Source of the DNA: Tetrahymena elliotti 4EA
Lineage: Eukaryota > Ciliophora > Oligohymenophorea > Hymenostomatida > Tetrahymenidae
Assembly (NCBI GenBank): GCA_000231825.2
Contig: JH720315.1
Location: 5,775-40,042, forward strand
Direction of reading: 5' to 3'
Length of the DNA stretch: 34,268 nucleotides
Below the pieces are notes generated by a model, which was given only the letters and a program-made list of their open reading frames with translations, searched no databases and was not told the origin of the DNA. Below, one piece after another: positions 1-11,100 of the stretch (the first letter of the stretch is position 1; the number at the start of each line of letters is the position of its first letter). A program made the translations under genes and the position numbers.

Positions 1-80
1 ATTTAAGTATTTATGTTTTTCTCATTTTTTTAATTATTTATATATTTAATTCAATATTTAATTTTTTAATTTTTTTAAAG

Positions 81-753
81 TTGGAATAATATTGGTGAAA
101 TTGGAGTATAAAAATTAGGATCTGAGTTAGTAAAATGTTCTAATCTCTAAAGTTTGACTCTTTACCTTGGGTAAAAATAAATTTTTCAATATTAATTAAC
201 TATGTATATTGAAATCAATAAAAAAGATTTTAATTTATGAGTGACTGAAAGTCTGGCTAATTGCTATTTGCATATTTGATTGAAATTTTTATTTATTTTA
301 AATCGTTCTTAATATTATACTTATTTTAAAATTTTTTAAAAGGTATAATAATATTGATGAAAAGGGTGTAGAAAAATTAGGATACTAATTAGCAAAATGC
401 TCTAATCTTTAAACTTTGACCCTTGACCTTGAGTAAAAATAGAGCTTCAATATTAATTAATTTTGCATTTTGTAATGAATAAAAAAGATTTTAAATATTA
501 ACTAACTGACTAGCTGACTGACTGGCTAATTTTGGTTAGTTTACTCAATATTTGTTTGGCTGACCAATTCATTAAATTTTTTGATTTTTTTCATATTTCA
601 AATTTTTATTTCTTTCTCATTCTATATTTATTAATTCACAATTTATTTTGCTAATTTTTTAAAAGGTTGAATATTATTGGCTAAATGGGAGCATAAAGAT
701 TAAGATCAAAAATTTTAAAATCAAAGAGACTAGTCACTATAATATTGAAATGA
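81..753 (+). CDS. Leucine-rich-repeat protein, 3' end (gene runs off the left edge)
   Basis: Three exons are visible: 81-170 (90 nt), 343-432 (90 nt) and 666-753 (88 nt including stop TGA 751-753). Each internal exon encodes one 30-residue repeat of the ribonuclease-inhibitor-like type, with the core LVKCSNLQSLTLYL in the first and LAKCSNLQTLTLDL in the second. Every exon starts with the last base of a codon and ends with two bases of the next, so all introns are phase 2 and any exon can be gained or lost without shifting the frame. Acceptors read TTAAAG or AAAAG and donors GTAAAAAT. The last exon keeps the start of a repeat, then turns basic (KSKRLVTIILK) before TGA, which looks like a natural C terminus. 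The role is unknown; such proteins are presumed to be binding scaffolds. The 5' part lies outside the window. Confidence 0.72.
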
Positions 754-1152
754 TTTCTTTTAATGAAATGACAGATATTACTTATTCTTAAATAATTATG
801 AAGTTAAAAAATAATAATTTTGTCGTTTTATTAAAACTGTATTATTTGTCTGTCTAAATGATTTTTATCTATTTAATAAGATTTTTAATACTTTTATATA
901 ATGCCAAATAACTTGATTTATTATTTCCTGTTTAAAAAGTAATATTTAATACAAAAACTAAAATAGAGCGAGAATAAAAAGAATTTTTTAAAGAATTAAA
1001 AATTTTTCCCAAAGCCATAAATAATTTTTACTAATATTTTATTGAATAAGTATGTAATTTTTTCATAAATATTTGTGTGTTAATTTGCTCATAAAAACCT
1101 TATTATTATGCCATTTGATACAATTTAATAATTATTATTAGAGTTATTTAAA
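754..1152. other. Intergenic, nothing recognised
   Basis: About 400 bases of AT-rich DNA between the converging 3' ends of the LRR gene (plus strand) and the unknown gene on the minus strand. No open frame, repeat or RNA gene was recognised. Confidence 0.6.
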
Positions 1153-2323
1153 TCACTAAAAAAGCTGATGAGGAAAAGATTTAATTTTTTTAGGTCTACA
1201 ACCTTTAGAGTAATCAAAGGTATAGATGTGAAGGGTTTCTTTATTATTTCTGAGCATTTATTCGTAAAAATAAATGTTTTAATCAATTTTAAAAATATTT
1301 GCAAAATAACTTTTTTCTAGAAGTTCAATGCTTTGATAGTTTAGATTCAACTCGATAACTAATTTAATCCCTTTTAAGTATTTTTAGAATAGATTTATAT
1401 ATGTTTTATAATAAGAATACTACACTTCTAAGCTTTGAATGTATTCTTCTGTATATATTTTAAGACATTATTCTAAAATAGGTATTTTCTCTTTACTTGC
1501 ATTTTAAAAGTTATGAGATACTTAAAAATCGTAGTGTTCATCTTTGAGATCTTTATCAAAATATTGTGCACCTTATGAATTTTTTTCAGCAACAACTTAC
1601 CATAAGGTGTGTATTAAAGATTTTAAATCAGGATTGGTAAATAAATGAGATCCAATATAACAACCAGATTTAGACTTATAAACATAGAAATGCTTTAAGT
1701 AAATTATTGCTTATATTTCTTATTCATTTAAATTGTTTATTTATAACAATTTCTTTCTTTTTTCTTATAAAGAATAAATGATGCTTTATACTGCCTCTTT
1801 AGTTATTATATTCATAGATTTACTTGTAATTCCAAAATCAAATGTCTCTTTAGCATTCAAAAAACTTAAAATTAGATAAATTGTATTTTTATTTAGTATT
1901 TTAAAAACTTCTTTAGTTAGTTTATATTTAGGTTTAGAATCTTGAATTTTTTGTTTCATTGCATTACCATCTTTTACTTCAACAGTACTTGGTATTTATT
2001 TATTTTAATTAGTAATTTTATTCTCAGTTTTTATAGAAAAAGAAGATGCTTTAGATGAAGTTATCCTTTAAGCATTTGTAGTTTATTAGCTTGCGTTTAG
2101 ATTATTAATACTTTATTTCTTGATAGATGGAGATATTGAATTGATGATCTAATCAATAAATATAAATTATATTAGTCTTTTGAATAAAAAAAGAATGATT
2201 TACTTTAGAATCTTTTTAAGACGAGGTATTTGGTTTATTAGTCTACTTTATACTAGTAGTTTTAATATTTTATCCAGATGTTTTTGTTTCTTCTTTAGGC
2301 TTCAAGTTTGACATTTTTTTCAT
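1153..2323 (-). CDS. Hypothetical protein, two exons, weak F-box-like segment
   Basis: On the minus strand the first exon is 2323-2204 (40 codons), followed by a 55-bp GT-AG intron (2203-2149), a second exon of 331 codons with no internal TGA, and the stop at 1155-1153. Total 371 residues. Two in-frame ATGs lie nine bases apart (2323 and 2314); the upstream one, preceded by AATTAAA, is taken as the start. Roughly the first 110 residues are low-complexity (K, S, T, N, Q). Next comes YLILSFLNAKETFDFGITSK, which resembles the ILxFLxxxDLxxxxxVSK pattern of an F-box, then a globular-looking region with aromatic stretches. If the F-box reading is right, the protein would be an adaptor for an SCF ubiquitin ligase, but this is a guess from one short motif. 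No other family was recognised. The gene itself is well supported by its length, splice sites and codon use. Confidence 0.72.
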
Positions 2324-3131
2324 TTTAATTAAAAATAGAGCTATCTATAACTTATTAATTACCAAATTGTTTATCAAAAATATATGATAATGTTATATTA
2401 TTTAAAATAACTGAGGTACAAATAGTGTCGTCAATTTAGATATATGATATATATTAATAACATATTTCATCCATATAATTTTCTAGCTATATTTTATTAA
2501 ATTAAAAACTATGTTCATATTTTTAAAAAATATTAATTTTCATAAAATTTGTACTATGATCTCAAATCAACATTCATTCTACTATTATATTTTTTATGAT
2601 ATTTTTAATAATAACAATATTTTTATGAAAAATCTAAACACTAAATTATCAAATCTAGATTATATTAAGTTTGGGAATGGATCTTTTCAATTTGTTTACT
2701 TAATTATTCCAGACTGAAATCTGAGGTATTCAGACGTATTTTATGTCAAATTTTATTTTAATTGAAAAGAAACTTTTAAATATAAATAAGTTAGTTACTC
2801 TATTTTATTTTCTTTTAAATATAAAGTAAATAGAATTACTTATAACTGATATTTTTTTGATAAGGTAGATTGTTGTTTTTTTAATTATCTATATCTATCT
2901 ATCTATGTATTTTTTCAATTACATTAGGAAGCGTAGATCGGTCATTTTATTTTTCATCAGATATTTTTAATTTTTTGAAAGTAGCTAAGGGTATTAACAA
3001 AATAGAGTTGATTGTATAAGAATTTCAGCAAAAAAGAAATGAGAGAATTTTTAATTAATTAAATTTATATTCAATTATATTATTAATAGAGTACTATCTA
3101 AATATCACATATAAGCCATAATAACTTGAAA
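2324..3131. other. Divergent intergenic region
   Basis: This lies between the start of the minus-strand gene and the upstream region of the SNARE gene, so it should carry both promoters, though no site could be recognised. It contains a short (ATCT)n run at about 2886-2906. A 68-codon open frame at 2511-2717 has the composition of intergenic DNA (F, I, N, Y only) and is not called. Confidence 0.5.
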
Positions 3132-3210
3132 TAAAGTAAAGTAAGTAAGTTAAAAATCATTCATTCAATCAATCAATTAAAAAAACAAATAAACAAACAA
3201 ACAAACAAAT
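3132..3210. repeat. Stacked tetranucleotide microsatellites upstream of the SNARE gene
   Basis: Successive short runs of AAGT, ATTC, AATC and AAAC units lie end to end about 60-140 bases before the SNARE start codon. Similar CAAT/AAAC and GATA runs occur near other genes here (about 5570-5600, 6068-6085, 8043-8060, 24461-24476). They may belong to leaders or promoters, or be simple slippage repeats. Confidence 0.7.
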
Positions 3211-3269
3211 TTAATAATAATACAAACTGTAAAGAAAGCAACCAACAATTTATAATATAGTATCAACAA

Positions 3270-4038
3270 ATGGCTGATAATTTTGAGAAAATAGCTTAGA
3301 CATTGTCTAGAAGCATGAATGCTTAGAAGACAAAGATTTAAAAGACACCAATTTTGTAACCTCGTGATAAAAATGACATTAAATAAGATATTTAGGAGTA
3401 CTAAGAAAAGTTAGATGAGCTAAATAATTTAATATAATCATACGAGCGCAACAACAACAAGTATAATCTAACTTAAAATTAAATTCAAAATAGAAAGTAA
3501 GAATACTAAAGATTGCTTGGTCTTAAGAATGAAATTTCAAATATGGTTGAAGGTCCAAACACAAATTAAATGGTAAAACTCTTAAATAAATTTTATATAA
3601 AGAAAGGAATATTAATTAAATCTTACTCATTCGTTTCTCTCATCTTACAAAATATTTTACTTATAGAAATAGGATTTATTTAATTAGAGACAAGAGCCTA
3701 AAACCTTTAAAGATTAATATGCTTAGCCTGGAACATCAACTAAATAAATTAAATAAAATTATCAAGATTTACAAAAGGTATAAGATGAGCATATTGATAA
3801 TCTCAATAAAAATTTAGTCATTACCAAAGGAATCGCTATACAAATTGGTGAAGAAGTAGAATAACACATCGAAATTCTTGATGAAGTCGAAGGTGACATT
3901 GATAAAGGCACATAAAAAATGTTAACAACAACTGGAAAAATGAAAAATCTTATTCAAGAGAGTAAAACATGGGGTATTTTAATTGGAATATTTGTAGAAA
4001 TAGCTATTTTAGTTTTGATCATCATTTACATTAATTGA
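3270..4038 (+). CDS. Qc-SNARE (syntaxin 6/8-like), tail-anchored
   Basis: Exon 1 is 3270-3572 (101 codons), a 94-bp GT-AG intron spans 3573-3666, and exon 2 is 3667-4038 with stop TGA; 224 residues. The C-terminal half carries a SNARE heptad motif of about 60 residues (from about QDEHIDNLNK to NLIQES), then a single membrane anchor (WGILIGIFVEIAILVLIIIY) and a three-residue tail, the normal layout of a tail-anchored SNARE. The heptad segment IGEEVEQHIEILDEVE aligns with the central part of syntaxin 8, placing the zero-layer glutamine at the codon 3862-3864. The N-terminal part is glutamine-rich and helical. It should act in membrane fusion between endosomal, Golgi or vacuolar compartments; which one cannot be read from the sequence. 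Q/TAA codons are spread throughout, and the intron is needed to join the two frames. Confidence 0.88.
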
Positions 4039-4309
4039 CCAAATCTAATTCTAAAAATGATAAACCATAACAAAAAATATTAAAAAAAGAGGAGTCTTTA
4101 TAAAGAACTCAAACAATTATAATTAAAATAATTCTATATTATATCAAAGTAAGCTTTAATAATAACATCTTGAAAAAAAAACAGTTTATTGATTCATAAT
4201 TCTATTAAAATATTTATCTATATATAAGTTGGTAACTCTTGTGAATATTAATTAACAAATTTGCTTTAAGTTTATATATTTACTTATAATATTAACAAAA
4301 TAAAGAACA

Positions 4310-5430
4310 ATTGCACACTAATAATGCATTTAAAATTACAATTTTAATATTTCTTCAGATTTCATAAATGTAAAATAAAAATAATAGATTGACTCAATAT
4401 CTTTTCTTTTTTAAATATATCTTGTTGATATGTTCAAAGTACATCTCTTTTATTGAGTTGTTGATTAAAATTATGTAATATTCAAAGCTTATTAAGGTTG
4501 ATAAAATTAAAAATATCATACAAAAAATGAATAACTAAATTTAAAATATTAAATTAAAGACTAATATTAGTTCTTTTCATTTGTAACAAATAATTAAATT
4601 AAAAAATATTAATATTTTAATAAGATGTATTATTTATGGTTAAAAATTTCTTTTATTTGTAAATGAATTAGCCAAACTTTTTACTATTAGTACATTTAAA
4701 ATTACAATTTATATATTTCTTCAAGTGCTTACTGTAAAATAAAAATATTAGATTAGCAAAATATCTTTTTTAAGTTTATTAATTAAAAGAATAGCTATCA
4801 ATAAAGTGTATAAAACCCTATTATCATTTATCAAGTTTAATAAAAAATGAATAACCAATTTGTTAAATATTTATTATTAATGTTGAAAATTAAATAAAGT
4901 TAAAGAATTTGTACTTTTAATTAACAATCTTAAAATTAAATCTTCTATTTGTAAATGAATCAGCCAAAATTGTTGAACTATAAATAAATTTAAAATACAA
5001 TTTTAATATTTCTTCAGATTTGCTAAATATCAAATAATAATATTAATAGATTGAATAAAAATACTTTTTAAATATATCAAGCATAAGATTATATCTATCA
5101 ATACAATTTCTGAGAAAAATATTTTGTATTCAAAGGTTATTATGATTGATAAAACTAAAAATATTTAATAATAAATGAAAAACCTATTTATTAAATATTT
5201 ATTCCAATTGAAAATTAAGGTTAAGAAATAGTAATTTAAATAAGCAAACTTAAAATAAAATAAAAAAATAATAAATTTTTATTAAAGAAATGATTTTTAA
5301 TTTAAAATTATTTTATTTGTGAATGAGTTAGCTAAAATTAAACAATAATCAAATGCAAAGGATATTCATTTATTAACCATTTCTTAAGATAAATATTCAA
5401 ATTGGTATTGATTATAAATATGCAATTATC
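4310..5430 (+). repeat. Degenerate tandem repeat, unit about 310-370 bp, 3-4 copies
   Basis: Units at roughly 4310-4650, 4650-4950, 4950-5320 and a partial one from 5320 share blocks in the same order: a 'TTTGTAAATGAATYAGCCAAA'-like start, 'ACATTTAAAATTACAATTT', 'TATTTCTTCAGATTT', 'AATATTAGATTG', and later 'AATAAAAAATGAATAAC'. Copies have diverged by substitutions and indels. The array fills the space between the SNARE and Sm D2 genes and contains no convincing open frame. Confidence 0.65.
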
Positions 5431-5713
5431 TTTCTCTTTTTATTGATAATTTATTAATTTTAAAATAATGAATTTGAAGATATATTTATAAGCATCATTC
5501 TTTTGATGGATTTAAAAAACAATTTATGATATGAGTAATAGATATAGTTGGTATATTTTGCTATCTTTTGCTTGTTTGTTTGTTTATTTATTTATTAAGC
5601 TGATTTATGAAGAGTTAGAAAGAAAAAGAGATAATATTTTAATAAAATCAAAAGATAAGAAATTTATTTGCAGATAAAAGAGATATAAAAAATTTGAAAG
5701 AATAGAGTAAGAA

Positions 5714-6025
5714 ATGGAAGAAGAAAAGAAGTTAACCCCTGAAGAAACTTTCTCTCAAGGTCCCTTTTCATTGCTTTTCAAAGCAGTAAAGGCTAACACT
5801 TAGGTTTTGATTGCATTAAGAAATAACAGAAAGATGTTGGCAAAAGTGAGAGCATTTGATAGACACATGAACATGGTTTTAGAAAATGTTTTAGAAATGT
5901 GGACTGAAGTCCCAAGAGGATCTCACGGCAAGAAGTCAAAGCCCATGAAAAAAGAAAGATATATTACAAAATTATTTTTAAGAGGTGATTCCGTTATTTT
6001 TGTCCTCAAGAATCCCCAAAAGTGA
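5714..6025 (+). CDS. Small nuclear ribonucleoprotein Sm D2
   Basis: A single exon of 103 residues ending in TGA. It matches Sm D2 along its whole length: [40 protein letters not shown] and [19 protein letters not shown] (Sm1 motif), the lysine-rich spacer [13 protein letters not shown], and [16 protein letters not shown] (Sm2 motif, RGD). Sm D2 pairs with Sm D1 in the seven-membered ring that binds the uridine-rich site of U1, U2, U4 and U5 snRNAs in the spliceosome. The start at 5714 gives the family's usual length. An in-frame ATG at 5531 would add 61 codons including a hydrophobic stretch (LLSFACLFVYLFIKLIY), which no Sm protein has; it is taken as leader sequence. Confidence 0.95.
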
Positions 6026-6202
6026 GTCAACAACTAACTTTTAAAACCATCAATAAATCCAAGAAATATCAATCAATCAATAAACATTATAAATCAATTA
6101 GTAAAAGCATAGCTATAAAATAAAATAGAGACAAGCAAAGAAAATAAGTAAATAAACATGAGCAATTAATTACGTATATTATTATATAATTTTTTTTTAG
6201 AT

Positions 6203-6270
6203 TCATTCTTCAGAAGTATGTTTATCTTCATGTTTCTTTCTATGATATTCAATCCTAATCTTTTGGCTAA
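6203..6270. other. Exon-like island of uncertain strand (in 6026-7220)
   Basis: A short patch richer in G+C than its surroundings, with possible splice sites on both strands. On the minus strand it reads as a terminal exon after a TTACCTTAG acceptor, giving RIEYHRKKHEDKHTSEE and TGA (6205-6203). On the plus strand it lies between a T(9)AG acceptor and an AAG|GTAATA donor, and could be joined in frame to the end of Sm D2 through the GTGAGT at 6024. Neither reading can be preferred from the sequence. Apart from a possible short gene at 6756-6929, the rest of 6026-7220 is AT-rich and holds nothing recognisable. Confidence 0.3.
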
Positions 6271-6755
6271 CTAAGGTAATAAATATAATTATCTATATAC
6301 ATTTTTATATAAATAAGCATATTTATTTATATATATATATTTTATTTATATTATTTTATTCTTTTTTTGAACGGTTTTATTTTCATTATTCATCCCATTT
6401 TTTCATATTGTTTGTTTTTATTTGTCTTTAATTTATTCATAAATGTGTGATATATATTTCCTTTCTTATTTATCTTTTAAAAATCATTAAGATTTTATCT
6501 TGTTAGTTATTTATAAAGCTTATGCGTCTATTTGTATCATAATTACTTATTGATATTTATACATTATTTTACAAGTAAACAATAATCCTTCAGTTTATTA
6601 AGTAATAGAATAAAAAATTAATTTTTTAATAAATGTACAATATTACTTCAAAGTAGAAAGAAAATCATATTTTTATTTGTATCTAAACAGAAAACAAAAA
6701 TTTAAAAGCAAGATATCCAATAAAATAAATTACAAGCAATGCCATTTATTTTATA

Positions 6756-6929
6756 ATGCCTTAAATCACTTTGAAAATAAATAGTATTGAATGTGATAAT
6801 AAAAAGAAAATAAAAATATTACATTATGGTGCTTAAGGTTATGAAGACCGTACTTAGCATGAAAATTTTAAATTTCAAACTACTTTTGAGAGTGTAACTA
6901 TAAATTTTAATGACGAAAGAAATTAATGA
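6756..6929 (+). CDS. Possible short protein of 57 residues
   Basis: ATG 6756 to TGA 6927-6929. The middle of the frame (ILHYGAQGYEDRTQHENFKF) has a less biased residue mix and more G and C than the flanks, which suggests real or recently lost coding sequence. No family was recognised with confidence and no splice partner was found on either side. It may be a fragment of a longer gene. Confidence 0.2.
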
Positions 6930-7220
6930 ATTTATTTATTAAAAATATTGTTTGAGAAATAGAAAATACAGGTAATTTACCTAAAAATCCAGATTAATGG
7001 AATAATTTTTACATATTAAATAAAAAACAAACATATTTTCTTTTATTTATAAATGTACTTAGAATGAGGTTAGAATAAATATATAAAATCATAAATTGAT
7101 TCTTTTTATGATTAATTGAGATAATGTTAGTATCATAATTTTAGTAAATTAATCTAAAAATAGCAAGAAAGAAAGTATTAATTAAGTTTACAGTTTATCG
7201 ATAATAACATTATTTGAAAT

Positions 7221-8018
7221 ATGGAAATTAATTTGTAAGCTATTTTAGATATTTTAAATTAATCAATTCAATTTATCTATTTTCTTTTTTTTAAGGACAA
7301 AAGCGATAAGTTAATATTTCTTAACAAATTTAAGTGGTTTTTGAGGTATCGATTAATTTTTTTCATAAAAGAATCAGGTATTTTTAATTGAGAAAATTTA
7401 ATCAATGATCTTCATCACTTTGAGTAAAAATTAATACAAGTAATTTTCTGAATTTGAATGTATAAAAACTAATACATCCTTGGTATTAGAATTGTTTAGA
7501 TTTTGTAAGCTATTGTGTTAATCATAAAATGTAATGATTTCAAATTTATTTAGTTCGTTTAAAACTAATTTTATAAGGATGAATAAAATAACCAGTGATG
7601 ATTCTAAAAATTAGAAAGTAAAGAAAGACTATTTTTAAGAGTATTCAAGTTTAATAATTTATTTTTTCTTATCCTATTTATATCTTGTAAGGATGTTAGA
7701 AAGGTGAGATTGTATTTATAGATAATTAAACATAGTATTATTTTAATTTACTGACTTCACGCTATTATTTTAAAATAGAATGAAAAAATTTTAGGGAATG
7801 AGTTAAGATTACTAAGACTCCAAAGAAGTATAAAAAGTAAATAACTGTTTTTAGATAGTTTTTTAATGTTTGGTACTAATTTAGTATATTCTATCTATTT
7901 ATTTGATCGACTTGCCTTTATTGGTTTTTACTTATGTAGATTTTTTAATTTTAATAAATGTTTAATTAGTTCGATAAGTAATATGAATTTTTCCATAAAT
8001 TCATTCAAATATATTTGA
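7221..8018 (+). CDS. PEX11-like peroxisomal membrane protein, candidate, possibly truncated
   Basis: A proposed first exon at 7221-7377 reads on from ATG through KDKSDKLIFLNKFKWFLRYR, which resembles the 'GRDKxxRxxQYxxRFL' start of PEX11. After an intron ending at AAAATTTTAG (7794), a second frame to TGA 8016-8018 contains NELRLLRLQRSIK and then GTNLVYSIYLFDRLAFIGFY, matching the order 'LRLGKxLexL ... xxxxYxxxDxxxxxxxxGL' found in PEX11. Joining G(7377) to GG(7795) keeps the frame, but the 417-bp intron is long for this window and may hide a further exon, because about 15 residues expected in between are missing. PEX11 normally continues for 50-100 residues beyond the point where this frame stops, so the gene may be a truncated remnant. 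PEX11 proteins promote peroxisome elongation and division. Confidence 0.35.
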
Positions 8019-8198
8019 TTTGTTTTTATGATTTGAATGGAAAGATAGATAGATAGATTTATGAGATTTCAGTTTGAGATCTAGTAATTAAGAAAGGTGT
8101 AGATATTATACTTAATATATATATTTTATTATTGTTATTTATTCTTTAAAAATTAAAATTACCAAATAAAAGCCAATCAAAGTTAGTAAACTATACCA

Positions 8199-11100
8199 AT
8201 GAGTACAGTTAGAGATAAAATTTTTAAAATATAAAAGGGCGAAAAAGACTTCATGATTCTTTCTTCAGCGAAAAAATACTTGAAGAAATTTTATACTGAA
8301 TAGCTCTATAGTTTAGTGTGTTTGCATAAAAGGAGTACCACTGAGGTTTACATATAGATTGCTTTGAAATATCTTCTACTATTATTGGTCATTTTAAACA
8401 AAGATTTCATCAAGGAGTTAGCGATCTATGATAATAATTTTTAATTCATAGATGAGTTCCTGATTGAAGGCTTTCATGATAGCGATACCTAACTATATAT
8501 TAATATTATCGCTGTTTCTTTAAACTCTTTTCTCCTCTTTTATTTGTTAGTCTAGCTAGGTATTTTTCTTTACTCTGAAAAATAAAAAACAAAGTCAATG
8601 GAATAAGTAGAGTTTAGTTAAAAGAATTTAAATGGCATCATAAGGATACCCACTTTAAGAGTATAAAAGAATATGTTTGAAAAAGTAGTTTCTTTCATTT
8701 TTAAGCTATACAATCAATCCTTGATCATTATATTCATATACTTTTCCTCATTTAATATGGGCCAGCTTGAGGCTGCAAGCCTTACTCTCAGCGCTCTAGT
8801 AGGTAAATAAAAAAATCTAATTTTTTAGTAATTACATTCATGTAATTGATACGCTATTTATTAATCATAAATTTTTTTTTTTAGTAAGCGTTTTTTATTT
8901 AAATTATAAAGGCTATATTGTAGTCTGTACTGATTTTGAATATTTAGCTAACTCCGAGGAGAGGTTTTAAAAGAGATATGACATGTTTAGCATAATTTCT
9001 TATCTCTGTGAATGCATTTGTATTGGATTATTAAATTAACTAGAACAGAATTTATAACCAATACCTTTAGGTATTTTGTCTTTAATCTAATTGTATGTTT
9101 TTTTCTCGAGAAACATTTTATCTGATAAGTCTCTAGAAAAATTTGTATAGAGCTTTAATACATTCTTTGTTTTAAACTCTTTAGTGGTTTTTATATTTGA
9201 GAACAATCAAAATAACTACCTTTGCTTAAGCATTTGTATTTTAATTACCTTTCCTATTTCATATAAAATTGCTGATTTACTAGTCTAATACAAAATTAAT
9301 AACATCATCCAGTATTCTGTATCTGAAGAGATCATGCAAATTCTATTGTAAATTTATAGTAATCAACAAAAAGAAATTCACTCTACTAAGGAATACGAAA
9401 AATTCGATTCAATGATCAAGCAAATTATTATGGCAAAAGAAGAAAATCATTTGAAGAACAATCTTTTCTAAGCTTTGAAATACAATTTTTCATCAAGCTG
9501 GTGTTTGATACAGTAATAAATGAGAGAATAAATTAACGAAAATGCCTAATTCAGCAGAAATGATTAGAGTATGTCTTAATAATCAGCACGTAATTTCACA
9601 GAACAGCAGAAGTCACTAAGCAAATCTCAATTTTAAAAAAGCATTCATACTTCAAGAAAATAAAATACAGAAAAGAGTGAAATCAGCTAATTTTAATAAA
9701 ATATAAAGAAATCATTACTTCTAGATGGCCTTTCTTAGAGCGAGTATGACACCGCAAATGCTTAAATTATTAATTAAATATTTTTAGATATTTATCTTAT
9801 GTTTTTAGAGGAAAAGACTGAAGTATGTGATGCTCATATAAGCATGTTGTGCTTTGTACTACATGTAGTCAGCAATTACTAATTATTTTGGATGAGGCTT
9901 AATTAAATACTTTCATTAGAATTGTCTTTGAAAAATCTGTAAATACTCAAGACTTTGGAGTAAGAATGTGATAGGCAGATCAAGATTTAATTAAAAAAGC
10001 AATAATAAAAATCTATTTTTTATGCTGGATATTTAGATGTTATCTATTATGACAACTTATTATCTGAGACTGCTTTAGTAGTTCAGTAAGCTACTCAATA
10101 AAAATTACTTATCTTAGATTTAATGAAGAGAAAAAATATTAATTTAAATGAACTTTCTGATAAAATTAAAAATTTTTTGTCAGTAAGATCAAAAATTTTA
10201 CAAAATATAAAAATAGCCACCAAAATTAATCCTGAAAGTAAAGAGCTTGAATAAATTTGTTAAGATTATACCTTTATTTTATCTTTTTCCAACCATGATC
10301 TCAAGAAAAACAAATTATCTTCTAATATGGAAGAAGGTGTTGAGATTAACTAAATGCTTTAAGATAAATATACAAACTATTTCGACACTAATCAAGATAA
10401 ATTCTCATAGAACGCTTGCGTTATCTACATTTCTCTCAAGTAGCATAAGAAAATTCATATAAATTAGGTTTCAAGTAATTTCTTAAAGATGTTCAGCTTC
10501 AAAAAGAAGGAAGAAATCATGAATTAGCCACTCGAATTAATTCTTCCATCAGTGTTTAGCAAATATCATTCTGTGTTTATTAAAGACTACTTCAATAAAG
10601 ACATAGATTACGATTTTGCAGAAAGCAGTGATATAGGTATACAAAGTGGAGGAAAAAAAAATGAAAAGTAAATGGAAAATACTTGCGTTCATTATGGATA
10701 AAATAAGAAAAACAGAATGGTCTTTGCCATTTCATAAGAAAACCATTTAATTGCTGTCAAGCTAGATGTCAAAGTTAACAGAATTTCATTTAATAATGAA
10801 TTCGGGCTAACTGCTCATATTTAATAAGTAAATAAATACAATGACTATATATTATTTAAATCTGAAAACTTCTCAGTCGTTTCTATGACAAAGCTTCTTC
10901 ACAGCAAGGTGTTTAAAATTTTCTAGCGCTTTAGAGAACTCAAACTGAGAAAACATTTTACTTTCTTAAAAGATTTACAAAATGCCTTTCAAAATTCTAA
11001 AGTAAGTAGCTTTGAAGATTTAACTTTAGAGGAATATGAAGAAAAGATAAGAGAACAATAAAAGAAATAGTAAGCTCTATTAGAGAAATAAAAGCAATAT

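Noticed and set aside
2511..2717. Open frame of 68 codons between the minus-strand gene and the SNARE gene
   Set aside because: Composed almost only of F, I, N, Y, K and L, as expected from translating AT-rich spacer; no splice partners or motif.
10247..10462. Open frame of 71 codons inside the large PAS protein gene
   Set aside because: Lies in another frame of exon 2, which is continuously coding under the ciliate code.
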